64,000 bases of DNA from Sclerodactyla briareus (lineage: Eukaryota; Echinodermata; Holothuroidea; Dendrochirotida; Sclerodactylidae), in contig JAODTK010005796.1 in NCBI GenBank assembly GCA_026419785.1, positions 62,001 to 126,000 of the forward strand, given 5' to 3'. This document shows positions 10,609-23,974 of this stretch, piece after piece (positions within the stretch are counted from its first letter, which is position 1; each line of letters opens with the position of its first letter). Under the pieces are notes generated by a model. The model saw only the letters and a list, made by a program, of their open reading frames with translations, was not told the DNA's origin and ran no database searches. The position numbers were made by a program, and so were the translations under genes.

Positions 10609-12605
10609 CTGCAGAGGGAATGGGTCCATTACGTAATGTTTCGCTCCGTTTCGTTTATTTGTTCCATCTCTCTCAGCAACGTATATGACATAATTGTATA
10701 TTACAACAAAATAGATCATAATCGAAAAAGCAAAACAGAGAGGAACTGAAGCTAAAATCCCCAGTGGGCTTGTCGAGAGCAAACTCCCTGCAAGCACTGA
10801 CAGCCAACAAACACAACAAGACGAACAAGATTAAATTTAGCAGTAATTAACCCTCCCCCCCCCCCCCGAAAAATTTCTTTTTGTTTTTCTCATTCTTTTC
10901 CTTTTTTTCGACAGGAAACTCTAGGAATAGCTACCAACTCAAGCTCCATTCAGCCTTTGAAATATTCAAGAAAGAAAATAAGCATCCTTGATATTTGAAA
11001 AGAAAAATGCAATCAATTCAATACATTCAATCTACAAGAAGAAACTCCAGCTAAAATTACAGCACTCAAATGTTTTCTATTTCGGAGAAAGAAAATGGTG
11101 ATCAAATTTTCAAGACGCCCGCCGGCCGATAATAAATACATTCATTTCGCCACAGGGGCCTATCCACAAAATTAAAAATTTTACCTAATACTATCGTTTC
11201 AGATTTTTCTTTCAATTCTGGTTGTTTATATTAGTCAATTACAATATTACTACAGTATGGGAATCTTCGTGGCTGGAAAGGAGGACATGGAATAGAGGCT
11301 CAATGGAACTTCAGGTGTCTAATATTTTTTGAAAATTCTTTGCACTAGTCCTTCAATGTTTGAGAGTCTGGGAGGGCATTCCAAAGTCTGATAATGTATG
11401 ATCAACCCATGCATCAGTCTTGGTACAAAATGCTATGATTGTTGTTTCTCCCACTTCTTCATTCCGCACAATTTCCTGTTTTAATTTTCAACTGCACTAC
11501 CTATAGGCTTTAGGCTGTGATTCCATAATGGGATGAAGTAAGGTCCATGTGAAAAATTGCCATCTACGTGAACTGAGCTGAGGCTTGTGTCTAAAGGTGC
11601 TATTTAGTTTGCAAAAATAGATATGGTTCCACAGAGGCAGAAACAATCATAGATGATAGCAAACCAAAATTGAATAGGAGCAAAAAAAAAGACATGTACC
11701 AATGCGGATACGGATGAGTATCACCCCAAATTAATTCTCTGGAATATCTTCCATGAAAAGCCAAGCAACGACAAAAATGTAGGGCTGCTGGCTTTTTATG
11801 GTCTGTTTGCATGAACTTACAGTGTTTTCGCTTCTGAAACAAACGTTCGTTTTCGTAAATTTGTGATTTTTACATCCACCAGTCACGCATCTATGGAATC
11901 CAGCCTTATAGTTTCTAATCTGTGTCATTAAAATGACTTGTGGAGTTTTGCTCCTGAGCAGGTCCCACATGGAATTGCATACCTCTACTTAAACAAGTAC
12001 AAGTACCATTCAAATGGGCCATAGCATGATTACACATATTCTAGCACCTCACAATAAATAAACAGACTGGGTGCACTGGGTGTGCACGTGACACCACTGG
12101 CACTTCAACTGCGCTTCATAAAATAAAGCTGAATAGAGAACTTTCCAGGATGGTTTCGCTCTCTGAGTGTCCGCTGATATACATTATACACTATTGTTGT
12201 AGGATTTTTGCTGAGCTGTAAGAGGACGAGACCATCTTAGCCAAAGACTTTACCTATGCACAGACATTCATTACCACCCCCCCTCTCCCTGGATTCTAGC
12301 AAAACTGGTTTGCACCGGTCTGTGGTAATCAGCACTCGGCCTGACCAACCAGCACTCAGAGGTATTAACCTAATTCATAGACATCAGGTTTCAAGCCACG
12401 TGGTATCTAGCATGTGGCCTTTCCAACTGTCAATGATAGGAATTAACCTGCTCCACGCTGTTCAGCACTGATCCGTGGTAATCAGCATCAGCTTGATCAA
12501 CCTTGCACTCAGAGGTATGCACCTTTCCAAACTGAGACAGTGAATCTACCCCCCCCCCCTTATTCCCCCCCCCCCCCCAAAAAAAACAAAAAAACTTGAA
12601 TTTAC
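10609..12605. other. FH2 intron, no gene recognised
   Basis: AT-rich intron with a poly-C run near 10855. A pair of diverged direct repeats at about 12318-12370 and 12470-12520 shares gtggtaatcagca and cactcagaggtat. No coding exon was recognised. Confidence 0.5.
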
Positions 12606-12677
12606 CTGTGTTATTGCTTTCCTGTACTTTGGTTTGAGGAAGGTGAACTTAGTCTTTCCACTCCTAGGGCTTTGTAG
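12606..12677 (-). CDS. GRID2IP: Exon: FH2 knob strand/helix
   Basis: The 72-nt exon lies between a ctttttcag acceptor and a CACAG/GTAAAT donor. It reads LQSPRSGKTKFTFLKPKYRK, then AITQ, in phase 0. The block FTFLKPKYRKAITQ corresponds to the FH2 motif usually written as x-L-D-P-K-R-x-x-x-x-I, which contains an actin-contacting basic patch in the knob. It follows the 21.0-kb exon in phase. The next exon needs one more base at the joint, so a single base may be missing here. Recognition rests on this short motif and on position. Confidence 0.65.
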
Positions 12678-15600
12678 CTGAAAAAGAGACATAATAATTA
12701 GAATAATGTCCCTCTCAAGTGGCATGAGGGTGTTCACCTGAGCTGTTCCTCAACTTCCATTTTTAGCTTTCATCTTCACCTAAGTGATGATCACAACAAG
12801 TAGCTCTAAACTATCAACTGCCTGCTGCTAAAAGATGCCTTGATCTTGCATGATACCCAAAGCAAGACACGGCCTGGAAGCTGTTTAAACTGTGATAGCA
12901 TCATTTTTATCTTGGCTGTTACTATTTGGTATTCAGTGATCAGTCCATTCATTCCATGGAATTGTAACAGGCCTTCGGGCAGGTTATCGATCACACAGCA
13001 TCATCTACCCGCGAATCGTTGATCAACTCGAACAATTCAGAATTAATCAGTGTCGATGCAAAGAAACCTGGGCAGGATTCAGAAGGAATATGGTACAATG
13101 ATATTCAGCATTTACAAAAAAAAAATGTTTGTGAACTTGTATCTGACAACCACCTGAAGAACAACAATGAAGACTGAAACTATCACACATTCTGCTTTCG
13201 GTGCATGCAGATTATGTAATTGCTTCAATGCTGAGAAACATTTTTGATGGATGACGGTTAAGTTTGGAAAGGTGATATATAATTAATCATGCATGAAAAC
13301 ATGCAAAAGCTTCAGGTTTTTCCCCCCATTTCCAACAGGGAACAATCAACAACAGGCAATGGTTTTTGGAAGTGGAGAGACCCCAATCTGCAAGACCATA
13401 TATACCATCGGAGATACCAGTCCACAGCTGCCTATTCAGACCGCTAAAATAGACCGGCTCTGCACCAGTCTATTCCCAACAGAATAATGAAATGCGTCAT
13501 GGTGTCTTTCTCTTAACTTTCTTGGCCATGCAGTGCAATGCAGCAAGAAGGTAAACCACAATTGCTGTCACCACAATAATGGAACCAAGAACTGTTTGTA
13601 ATGAGAGTTGAAGCTGCCACTGTAAGAGAGTGCTCAAATAGACAAATTAAGTGTAACACAAATGAATTGACCATTGGTGGTAAAACATTTGGAAAGAAGA
13701 AAAAAGCTGGCTAATGGAGTCCTGAATGGAACTATTACTGCTAAATGAATCAACTACATGGAATATACAATTGTGTGGAATATGTACATGAATACCTCTA
13801 TATAATGATTATTCAAATGTTGTACGCTCTATCATGGTTATACAGAGTCCCTAGCTAAAGAAGCAATACCTTATTATTTTTGAAATAAAACCCGGTAGTG
13901 TCCCCATGCTGAAATACCAAACCTTATAATGCACAGATTTCTACTACTGAGAAAACTCAAGCTTCTGTCTGGTAATAACATTTGCTTGATACCATTAATT
14001 GGAGCAATGGGAATAAGCAGCTTGAGAAAGATATTCCTTCTGCGGCCAAGTGGAGCTGCCCTCTTGACAGCATTCTCATCCTCTGACTATGTTTGGTGAC
14101 AGCCTGTCCCATTTAGCTAATAGTTCTTGTAATTCTGCTGACTTCAGACCTTGTTTGCATAAATATGAGGAAAAGGTTGACATGTTGGCTATATTCTCTC
14201 TTTATACTGTATAATCAAGTGATCACCAACCTTGGGGAGAGGTATTCTACTAGCATTATAATTGAAATGTTTGTGATTCATCTAGTTTCGGAAGGTTGCA
14301 AAAATATCAGTTACAGTCAGATGGGACCAGATTTGGAATTACATGTATTATAAGCCACTTCTTTAATCCACATTAATTGGACAGTTATAAAGATTTCTGG
14401 TTCTCCTTTTCACCTTGATAACAGGAAGATGGGTGTAGGTTTTTATATAGGAATGAGTGAGATTATTCTCCAATACCTTGTGAACAATTCTGCATTTTCT
14501 TATTTAATTCCCGTTCATGAATCTGATCCCATCCACAGTGTTATGGGTTCTTGAAACACTTTTTCACATGAGCTTTGTATTTACAATTTCCTCAGCAGTT
14601 TTAATGAAAGCAACACCCGTTAAGTGTGTGATTAGGGCATGTTTCATTTCTGCTTGACATGCACGGCCAGCAGTCAGGGAAAAACATGTAACAATGTTGT
14701 CTAAAATCGCTCAGAAAAAGATAATGGTAATTGATGCAAAATTATTGAAGAATTCTCATGCCAGGGTCGCATCAAAAAAAAGGTTGTGATGTTACTTTGA
14801 GTGCGGTGGAAATATAACTGGCGAGTATATATTTTTTTTAGAGTTTAAACAACATTGTTACATGTTCTCCGGCAAAGATTGCGCAGTCATCCTGGTTGAT
14901 AGTTGCGTTGCTTACTTTTCTTCCGGCCAGTTTGAGTTAGGAAAGTAGTAGGCACATGGTGCACAGGTAATGGAGACTGGAGTGAATTTGCATGCTCCCT
15001 CTGCACAATACTGAACAAGGAGGCAGCCACTGCAGAGAAGCAGGGGGGTTGTGCCCCCCACTCCACACTCACGGGAAGTCCTCCATACCTAATGTTCCTC
15101 TTCACACCAAATGTTTCCCAGGCATCCTGATTCTCTCCCCCCCCCCCCCCTTTCCCAACTCCATTCTGTAGTTGCGCTCTTGATACTGAAGAAACCCCAC
15201 CAGGTATCGGCAAATGTCAGTTGGCAGAATGACAGTGTTAAGAGCACGCATGCCACAAACACAGATATCAAGACTACAGCACTACAGATGAAGCGAGGTG
15301 GATGTATGCTGCCTATGGAGAAACTCCAAAGGTTGTCAGGCACAACAGCTCAATGGAAGCTCCTAAATGATTATGGTTCAACATGTGAATGAAATTAGCC
15401 AATGCTACGGCTTCCACTGCATACAGTCTAGGAATAATCATGTTACAAGTTAGCTTCAAAGCACTTTACACCGCAAACATACATGCAATGAAGTCCACAG
15501 ACACTTCTACCAGTTGTCACATGAAGAGGTTAAACTCCTGGAAACATGACTTAACATCAATTGGCGGGTTAAGAGGAAAAATATTGAAAATTGAATGATG

Positions 15601-15880
15601 AAGATCTAAATACTAAAGGTAACAGACATTCCTAATTATGCAGGCATCATGTTCTATCTGCAGAATTGACTCACCATCCAACATCGGCAAAGGCCTCTGT
15701 TTTAAGATGTTGAAAAAAACCTGAGATGAGTATATCTTGGTTCAATTTTTTGGTGCAGCAGGTTGGGTGTAGGCTTAACCTCTTTTTTGTTCACTCGCGA
15801 CACACCATTTCAGTACGCCACTCCATCGTGTCCCCCGGGTTGATTCCAATAGGTGCAGCAACCTAAGACACACGCCTAAT
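12678..15880. other. Intron sequence, no gene recognised
   Basis: Part of the 8.4-kb intron between the 21.0-kb and 12.6-kb exons. It is unique-looking AT-rich DNA with short homopolymers and a poly-C run near 15138. Short open frames at 14887-15343 have no recognisable domain. Confidence 0.45.
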
Positions 15881-15889
15881 AATCACAAG

Positions 15890-16130
15890 TCAACTCACAG
15901 GTCACCATTTTTACACGGGTAACGTGACACAGTTGAGGAGACATGCCATGGTCTAAGGGCACTACGGAAAAGCCCGCAGGCTTCGTGGGATTCAAACTCA
16001 CGATCTTCAGATCACAAGTCCAGAGCTCTGCTGACTGAGCTTATCCGCCTCCTGATGGCAATCACCACAAATTAATCTGTGAAGCCCTTAGATGCCTGTG
16101 ATTAAGCGCTATATAAGCACCGGTAATTAT
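15890..16130 (-). mobile_element. tRNA-derived SINE, second type
   Basis: On the minus strand, 16052-15988 reads as a tRNA-like head: box A-like agctcagtcagcagagc and box B-like gtgagtttgaatccc, correctly spaced. The neighbouring plus-strand motif aagcgctatataagcac at about 16108 followed by AT-rich sequence resembles SINE/LINE 3' tails. This suggests two elements are abutted or nested. Confidence 0.6.
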
Positions 16131-16778
16131 TGTTATCTGTAAGGAAAAACATTCAGCACTCCAAAATACATCAATTGATACTGCCCCGTCCCGAGCAAAT
16201 CAAGGACACACCATATTCACCAGCTCTGCATTGCCACTCATTACTCCATCATCTAAGAATTCTAAGAAAATGTAATGTTTTGATCAGAGGGAGTAAATGC
16301 ACATTTGTTTCCTCCCACAATGGCTAAACATAGCCTTCTTTCATTAGTTCATTATGTTCCCTCAATTACCTTTGTGAGGATCATAATTGTCAATGAAAAT
16401 GGTGCCCCAGTTGCGATAACATTTAGGGGAAGACTATGCATACAATTAGTCCATGATCCACGATGACCACTATCATAGTAATTCACCTAATTCATAGAAA
16501 TTCACAGATGTTTTTTACATAATAGTTCATTATTCCCAGAAATTATCCTTTCGACAACACAGTCCTGATTCACACAGATCGATCACAGAGTTCACTTCTC
16601 TTCAAATTCAGGATTAGGAGGAGCAGACCTGAGTTTTATTCCCTCAGATTTAGCAATTATAAAGCTATGTTATGCTTAGCACACAGATCACAGAACGAAG
16701 GGTTTAATATAATGGCAGGAATGTGAGAAATACAATTCCCCCTAACTCATTGGTAGGGGAATTCACCAAGGAGGATAC

Positions 16779-17287
16779 TTACCTGTACACCATATGCATG
16801 AGTCATATTTCCTTTCCCTAGCTCCTAATCTGGCAGAAAACAAAAGGTGCCACTGGCAACCCCACTTGACCAGCCGCTCATTTATATTTCTGCCACCAGG
16901 ATGGCAAGCATCTGCTCCAACTTAGTTCTGCTCAGAGCTGGCTGGGCCTGTACGTGCTAACTAAACATGGGCTAGAGACTAGCCCATGAGAACGACCAAA
17001 ACAAGGCATACAAGACTCATCCTGAGAATAAAAGTTACGCTAAACGTCTTCTTTGAGGAAACAACAAACATTGGTAGGATACCGGAGAAGAGCACACTAA
17101 ACCAAATCTCTCAAACTTCAGGAAGAAAGATGAGAAGGAGGGAGCTAAAGGCGCTCCCGAACGCCATACTTGGATCAATTCTTACATCTTGGTGGCAGAA
17201 ATAATAACTGAAGGGTTGTCAGTGGCACCTTTTTTTTTCTGCCTAGTAGAGCTCTGAAATATGACTTAGACATATGTGTACATGTAA
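16779..17287. mobile_element. Foldback/MITE-like element with long terminal inverted repeats
   Basis: The left arm (about 16779-16915) and right arm (about 17170-17287) are reverse complements with small gaps. Shared blocks include gtcatatttc, ggcagaaaa...ggtgccactg and atttctgccacca. The inner 250 bp carry no transposase frame. No clear target-site duplication was found. It is likely a non-autonomous DNA transposon in the intron. Confidence 0.75.
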
Positions 17288-20200
17288 TGCCGACTGCAGT
17301 GGATTGTAGAATCAGTCTGTGCAGAGTAACTATTTGCATGCAAATTGCAAGTTGCAAAAATGCAGCTCAACATGCTTCAGACATGGGTATTAGGCTCATC
17401 CAATTGCTCGATTCTCTCTTATTTAGGTAGGGAGAAACAATGCTCGGAGCTCATACTCCCACTCTGAATTCGAAACCACGAGTGTGCAGTTTTGTTCCGA
17501 AAGGGCATGCATGCTCCTTTGAACTGGAGTAATACGGCAAAAAACATGCTGTTTGAACCATTACATAGAGATGTCTTCTGCTCAATGCATAGCCCTAAAC
17601 ATTTTGCACATCTCAGCCACAACCGAAGGATCCAAACCACTACCACCACTAAAAATGGACAGAACAGGCACAGAATTGGGAAAAACCGCTGTGACAATGA
17701 AGGCCATGACAACAACGAAACGGAGGGGACCCCTGGACTAACCACAACCTACAGTACATGAAGACCTGACATACTAAGACTGATGAAATGAAAAAACTGG
17801 CAACTTATTCTGAAATCACGACAGACAAATACATTCAACAGCCTACCTTGCCTTACAGTGAGAATGCTATGAGCATGGGAATAACCCAGATGAAGCTCCG
17901 ATCAGATAATAGACTGGCAACACTGACTGCTGCCAGCAATAAATACAATTTGGGAGTACATTCAGGAGTGTTCAGCCAATACCACCAATGTCAGTCGTGT
18001 TCACATGTAGCACTACTGAAAATAGCCCTATCTCATAGCCTTATCAATAAAAATTTCAATTAACAATAACATTTCTTTCCTAATGATGGTTCACATGTTT
18101 ATTGACATATCACTGAACATGTGTTATAGAGCCGCTCAAAGTCATGAAACAGATCTTTGAATGGAAAACTACCTCACTGTTCATTTGCACTCGGCTTGAT
18201 ATATTCTCCATAGGATAACAAATAGAAGTGATTGAATGATGGGCTTGCTATAGACAATATCGTACAGTATTATTCATCTGGATAGAGCAAATCAAGTTGA
18301 ACTCACACACACACACATGTAATCTTTGGTGTTAATTTTCATTATAAAAATTTGTTGCCTTCAAAGAGAATGTCTGCAAAATGGTTATTCATGCATTATA
18401 GACCACAAACATTCCAATTAGGTCCAGAATCCAACTATTTTTTGCGAAATTTCTACTTCATTATTGTCAGGATGTTATATGAATGAGATTCAGTTTTTAG
18501 AGTAGAAGAGGCATGTTTTTCTATGAATATTCCTTAAAAATTATGATATCTAATGAATAATGCAGCTCCTGTTCAGCCCACACACATGCAATCATGGTTA
18601 AATTTCCTTCACACTTGTTTTGCCTGAAAAAAATGCAATTGCTCATTTTTTTCTAAGTGCAAATGCTAATTTTTGGCATATTTTATGGCAATGATGTTAG
18701 GGTGTTATATGAAAGTTTAAAAAGGCAGTTATAGCAGTGGAATAGGTTGAATTTTCGCGCCATTGCACAGTGCTTTTAGAGTGTATCTGCTGACATGTAT
18801 GTTGTTGCATTGAGCAATATATTCTCAATATGAATTGAGCTCTTTTTTGGCCACATTTCTGCCCGCTCATATTTAGACACAAGCAGGTCAACAGCACAAT
18901 CAGTCAAAATACAAAGACGGTATAATTTTTCCGGGAAAGGTTGGCTGTAAGGACAATCTGTTACTCACCATGAGATGTTACTTTTTCTGATTGGGTAGGA
19001 AATGAGGTCCAAAATTAGTGCAGGTTAGATGGGACTTGAATCGTGTCAATTTTAGAGTGATAACACACTAAGTACAGTGAAACGGACATGAGCACTTATG
19101 TTGTATAGAATATGAAGCTGCAAAATTGGATTTTAGGATGAACTTCTGTATACCAAAAAAAAAATGGGGAAAAAAAACAGGCAGGTCATTTAGGCAAAGA
19201 ATGTTCAGTTTAGCGAAGACTACAACCAAGTGTCCTTCCCCAGCCCATCCATACTATTTCCTTCTTCTTGAAATGTCGAATATGATAATATTTGCCACAT
19301 GAGCGAATAAGTAACCTTTTTTCTTTATTTTTCCAAAAATGCTGTAGGCATTAGAACTGCACTGTAGGGATGGATACAAGTCTGCTTCACATCACTTATT
19401 GTACTGAGTTAATCAGTTCAACAAACCGCTAGACAAAAAATCAAAGAATTTGGTCATTATGAATTATAATAGGGAGCACAGAGAGAACTTGTACCATATT
19501 TAATTCCTTTGATTTCTTCAGTTACGTAGGACGCCTACATATCCAGTGACCACAAAGTACTGAAAATCAGGGGCGGAATAAACAGCCAACCTGATATGGC
19601 AAGGACTAAATATGATGCACAAGATGGTAGCCGGGGGATCAGGCATCTGTCGTTGTTCTCCTCGAATCAGCTCCAGTCACTCATACGTACAGGATGACGT
19701 AATAATTGAACGCAGGAATCTGTGTTTCCATGCACGAGGGCGGGCAGGCAGGCAGCACGCGGACACTGACGGGTAACCTGTTTCCATGCACGCGGGCGGG
19801 CAGGTGCCATGTTTAAACACAGCATGCATCTCTTCCCATCTGTGAACACCAGATGCATAGAAGCCTAAACACGGTGTTTAGTTTCTAAGAACTATTGTTC
19901 GAAATGTGTCGATGCGCCTGAACAAATTTTAAAACTTAAATTTGAAGGTTTGGGAGAGTCAACTAGCATATAATTGAAACGTCAATGGTTTAAACATGGA
20001 AATATCGTGTCAATGGTGGCTGGCTGTTAAAAATAGAGATTTTTTTTCCAAGATATCAATACGAGCATTGGAACAGTTACGAGTATTGTTTAAAACATGA
20101 GTTGAACAATTAGAGTTGGGTAGCTCTACCCATGCATTCTTTCGTTGCTACTGAGGTTGCAGGTAAGATCGCAGGGAATTCGGAAATCGATGACGAAATA

Positions 20201-21045
20201 CCACACGGGTACGCGGGGCGGGCAGTAAATCGCTCACATGACCATTGAAAAAACTCCGCACGCCTGGGTGTCCCCCGGGCATGGAAATGGGTCTATAGAA
20301 AGTTATAGAAGCGATTCCACCCGCCCGCCCACCTGTGTGCATGGGAACACAGCTCAATAAAAAAAGAACACCCGTAGGACTGGTTTGGCACGCTAACGAT
20401 CTGAATTATGGGCGAGACCAGTGGCAGTGCGACTGCAAATGTTGAGTGTGTCACTCAACATTTTCCCTTCTACTAAAATTCACAACAGGCACAGGAAATG
20501 CTCATGTCTGCAGAAAATCCCTCTATCTAATCTGACATCTGAATCACCCAGTTTTGACATACATGAATGGATGTTCTCTTTTCAATTTCCAATCTGGAGG
20601 ATTCAGATTTTGTTTCAATTGTACGGCAGTACCGAACAAGCTGAAATAGGCTTGTGGCAAAGCTAAACACAGGCTTTCTTTCATTTTAGACTTCCGGTAC
20701 TGCAATGGATCATGCAGAGTTTCACCAAATGACTGATTCTTGCAGCGAAAATTCGTTCAGGATTGCTTCCCATCCCTATCAACAATGCATGTGCTATACT
20801 GATTGATGATAATCTACATCAACATGATTTTTGCTTCGAATGGAAACCCTGCAGAAATTTTGTGTAATATACCAACCAGTACTATATACCAAAGAGCAAT
20901 GGCCCCCTCTATTTTCAGGAACAGCTCCCTCATATCGTCGGCTTAAGCGGCTGAGGGATGATCCAGAAAAATGAGTCATGTGCCTTGGACACAGAATTAG
21001 TGATAGTCATGGATATAATCTTCTCCCAAATGAAAGCTTCTTTAC
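17288..21045. other. Intron with diverged repeats, no gene recognised
   Basis: About 18310-18500 is repeated in diverged form at about 18570-18720 (acacacatg, ttatatgaa and nearby motifs). Bases about 19717-19810 and 20200-20356 contain inverted copies of a GC-rich motif (tttccatgcac and gggcgggcagg), suggesting another foldback element. No exon was recognised. Confidence 0.5.
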
Positions 21046-21126
21046 CTTTGGTTTGGCTGCAGTGCTGAACTTATTCTCCAGCTCCAGGTTTTGATGACCT
21101 CAGCGAGATATCTTCATCATCCCAAT
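21046..21126 (-). CDS. GRID2IP: Exon: FH2 linker/knob start, with two frame breaks
   Basis: The acceptor is tttccag at the 21126 edge and the donor is CCAAAG/GTAAAG. The exon starts in the phase set by the 23.0-kb exon with WDDED, then continues in a second frame as YLAEVIK, and in a third as NLELENKFSTAAKPK. Together these match the FH2 pattern of an acidic start, a V-K motif and L-(E/D)-L-E before the F(G/S)T turn. The two joins fall at a T and in an AAAA run, so one missing T and one missing A would restore one frame. In the raw sequence no single frame is open through the exon. The intron downstream is about 8.4 kb. Confidence 0.8.
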
Positions 21127-22183
21127 CTGGAAATGAAACAAAAAGTTGAAGAAACTCGATCAGTCTTCCGATCCTACCTGATGGCTCACAGCACCAGTTA
21201 ACCTAGTATAAACATGTGACAAATGTAACCAGGATATGCAGCCGTATACTAACCCTATACTTATGTTTTGACACAGCCAGCCGTAGGGGCACCAGACCAG
21301 CCAACCCTCATGGGATAAACCATGATTGTCCGGTTTACGAGGGGTGCATGGTCAAATCACAAGAAGTTCATGGCAAGAAAGTGAGCTGTAAGGTTTAGTG
21401 TGAAAACGGTTTACTCAGATAATTATCAGATAGTTATCATCATTATTATCATGCTTCTGTGCCCAAGAAGCTGATGCCGATCGCAAAGATAGGGATGTCA
21501 TGGATCGCTCATTGACATAGCTAACTTCAATGAAAAACGTCTATGATCACCACCCAGAATTAGGCGCGAGTAGTATACACGGTCGTTGAAGTCGCACATC
21601 GCTATAGGGACTTGCAAAGTGTCCACATCTCTGCGCTGCGGTCTGCAGGTACAGTGTGAATGAACAATGGGATACTCGATCCTCCAGATATCGCTGCTGT
21701 GGAATGTCATTTTAAGCTTCAGTGTACCATGTTTTGTACATGTTTATCAGTAATTCATCAAGCTGTGTTCATAGTCATAAAACTGAACATAGTAATTGTA
21801 CCATGATCCCTATTCCTTTGAGACTTTGTTAGAGTTTGTAGCAGGGGCCCAATAGAATCTGCTTGGATGTTTTACAGAACAATTTGTGAATATCCAGGTT
21901 GAGGTACTATTTTATTTTTATATTGAATCTCCAGGTTTATGCATTCGCAGGTTGGCAGGTCTAGAGGAACTATAAAACAAAAACATTGTAAATTCTTCAT
22001 TGCCATTACAAATGACATGCCACAGTGACCATGATTTGGGAATACAGAGATGGGGTAACAAAACAATAGAAATCAGTTATTTAAGAATAACAGAATGAGG
22101 AAATCATCCAGCAAACAAAAGTTCTGAAAGGGAAAACTGTGTAACCTAAACACAGGATTATTTTCATCATATTTTTTTACTTT

Positions 22184-22485
22184 GAGAGCGTGAGTGGCCT
22201 AGCGGTCAAACCTCGAGCTCGTAATCCAGAGGTGTGGGTTCGAGTCAGCGCAGTTTACCCTTGAGAAAGGTTTAATCTCAAACAGCTTCTCTCCACCCAG
22301 GTGTATAAAGGGGAACCTGTGAGGAGTACAATCGGCGCTGTATTAGCAGCCACATACTCTCCGGGATTGTCGGAGTGCGTACTGGTTCCAATGAGCGGGG
22401 GGGTAATGTTGTGAAGCGCCTTGATGAGCTGTTGCTGATGTGCGCTATCTAGAACTACATTATTATATTATTATTATTATATTTT
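22184..22485 (+). mobile_element. tRNA-derived SINE with ATT tail
   Basis: The head has box A-like gtggcctagcggtc and box B-like gggttcgagtc at about 22236-22246, the spacing of a Pol III tRNA promoter. A roughly 190-bp body follows, ending in gcgctatctagaac and an ATT-rich tail. The 3' end resembles that of the L2/CR1-type fragments in this window (gcgct...tata plus ATT repeats), as expected if the SINE borrows LINE machinery. It sits in the intron between the 23.0- and 21.1-kb exons. Confidence 0.85.
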
Positions 22486-23000
22486 GTAATGTTTTGAGGT
22501 GTCTGCTTGGAAATTGATTGTGAAATACCTAATGTGTATGCCAAACCCATCCTACGCTAATCTGTTGAAACAGGTGTTGAGGTTGCTCGCCTCACATCAG
22601 CTCGATAGCCTCGATTCACTCAAATGTGCAGGATGACATGAGAACCGATCAGTGGTTTGCTAAACAAACCCCTGTAGGACTTTGTTCTGCTCCACAGCTT
22701 TGCTCGCTGTCAATCTGGAGTATGGCACAGACTATGAGCAAGAATCATGAGACTGTGTCAGCACTAAAAAGGAAAAGAGAGGCGATCTTTTTCTGGGCTC
22801 CAGTATTGCGACAATTTGAGAGCTGATCCTCAAAATCAGCACAATCCTACCAGTTATAAAATAATTAGAATGTTCTCTCGAATCGGACCATATCCTATTT
22901 ACTTTCATAAGCATTAGTGAATTGTTATCCCCCCAAATGATCGATCAAAACAGTCAACAGAGTTGAAAATGAACGCCCTTCAGTTACCCTAGATGCTTAC

Positions 23001-23091
23001 CATCACGTGACTGCGATAACAAACCTTCTTCTTTTTCAATTTCCTTGAAAAGTTCACTACTTACGACCGACAACTTTTTAAGCCTTTGTAA
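23001..23091 (-). CDS. GRID2IP: Exon: start of FH2 (lasso region)
   Basis: The acceptor ends gccaacgtag and the donor is GATG/GTAAGC. The 91-nt exon runs from phase 0 to phase 1. It reads LQRLKKLSVVSSELFKEIEK, then EEGLLSQSRD. The split Asp codon continues into the 21.1-kb exon. By position it should be the FH2 lasso and linker, which in one subunit wraps the post of the other to make the ring dimer. The RL-basic start and the SE pair match the family, but the two lasso tryptophans usual in formins are not visible. Either they are diverged here or they are encoded in another exon. Confidence 0.65.
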
Positions 23092-23499
23092 CTACGTTGG
23101 CAAAAGTGGAAGAAATCGCAATTTTAATTCTCAGTTATGACTTTTCAATATTTGCCAACGCTAACAAACACATGCATCACACTGGCTATGCTTTGTATCA
23201 TTTAGGCAAATTATCAATAAATTCTCATTTTTGGTGTCAATTGAACTAGCAAGGAGATTAATGATTCCAGAAAAACTATTCAAAGCTGAATTGGAGGTAT
23301 TCTTGGTTTTAAAATCTACCCAGAATCAACAATCAATATATCCTCAAGTAGTTTCTGGTGCATTCTGACAGAGTGATTGGACAGCAGAGAATCCCAATTT
23401 ATCAGGCTTCATTCACAGTAACCAGAGTAATGGATAGGGTGGTGATAACAGTGACGCATTGCAAGCAAGTATTCCGGGTTCCGAAAATCCAACAGTCAC

Positions 23500-23706
23500 C
23501 GGATATTTTTTCCTAGGTAGCTTGTACTGACAGTTGCCATGAGCAGGGTCTTGGTCTTCAATCATGGTCCCGCTGTAATGCAGTGGTGGACTTTCTGGGG
23601 TAATTAGTTTGTGTGGATGATTTGCAACAAGTCTTGTCAGTCGGCTGTGGGCAGTCATGTTGAACTTCAATTTCGCTTTCGCCAGTTCTGAGAAAGAGGT
23701 CAGGTC
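23500..23706 (-). CDS. GRID2IP: Exon between FH1 and FH2
   Basis: Using the acceptor aactccag at the 23706 edge, the exon is in phase 0 and continues directly from the FH1 exon. It reads DLTSFSELAKAKLKFNMTAH, then SRLTRLVANHPHKLITPESP and PLHYSGTMIEDQDPA. The proposed donor is TATCCG/GTGACT (phase 0). Sixty-nine codons stay open with no break. The segment looks like a conserved folded or helical piece rather than a low-complexity linker, but I do not recognise a named domain. A nearer acceptor (tttctcag at 23688) gives the wrong phase. Confidence 0.7.
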
Positions 23707-23974
23707 CTGGAGTTCACTGATCGTCCGCTAGGATGGGAGATATAAAATGGGCAGTCCCAGGAGCAGGTTTGGATTGGTTACACCCCGGCCCCTTATTATG
23801 CGAGCACTGGCGAGCAAGAGAAGGTGAGTCATCGCTGGTGCCATCTTTGATCAATACGGACAGGTTCCTTCAGGAGTCTAACTGGCTTCCGAACCCATAG
23901 AATTCAAGTCAAACTCAAATCTAGAATGAACTTACCGCCATTCCAGATGGTATTCTCCTGGCTATGTATCTTAC

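Noticed and set aside
12606-12737. Independent small minus-strand gene
   Set aside because: The open part between good splice sites fits the FH2 knob motif and its position in the formin.
14887-15343. Minus-strand ORFs with a hydrophobic stretch
   Set aside because: They cross a poly-C run, lack a domain, and no splice phase links them to neighbours.
21498-21710. Minus-strand frame with protein-like composition as an FH2 exon
   Set aside because: It does not match any FH2 block, and the 23.0 and 21.1 kb exons already join in phase across it.
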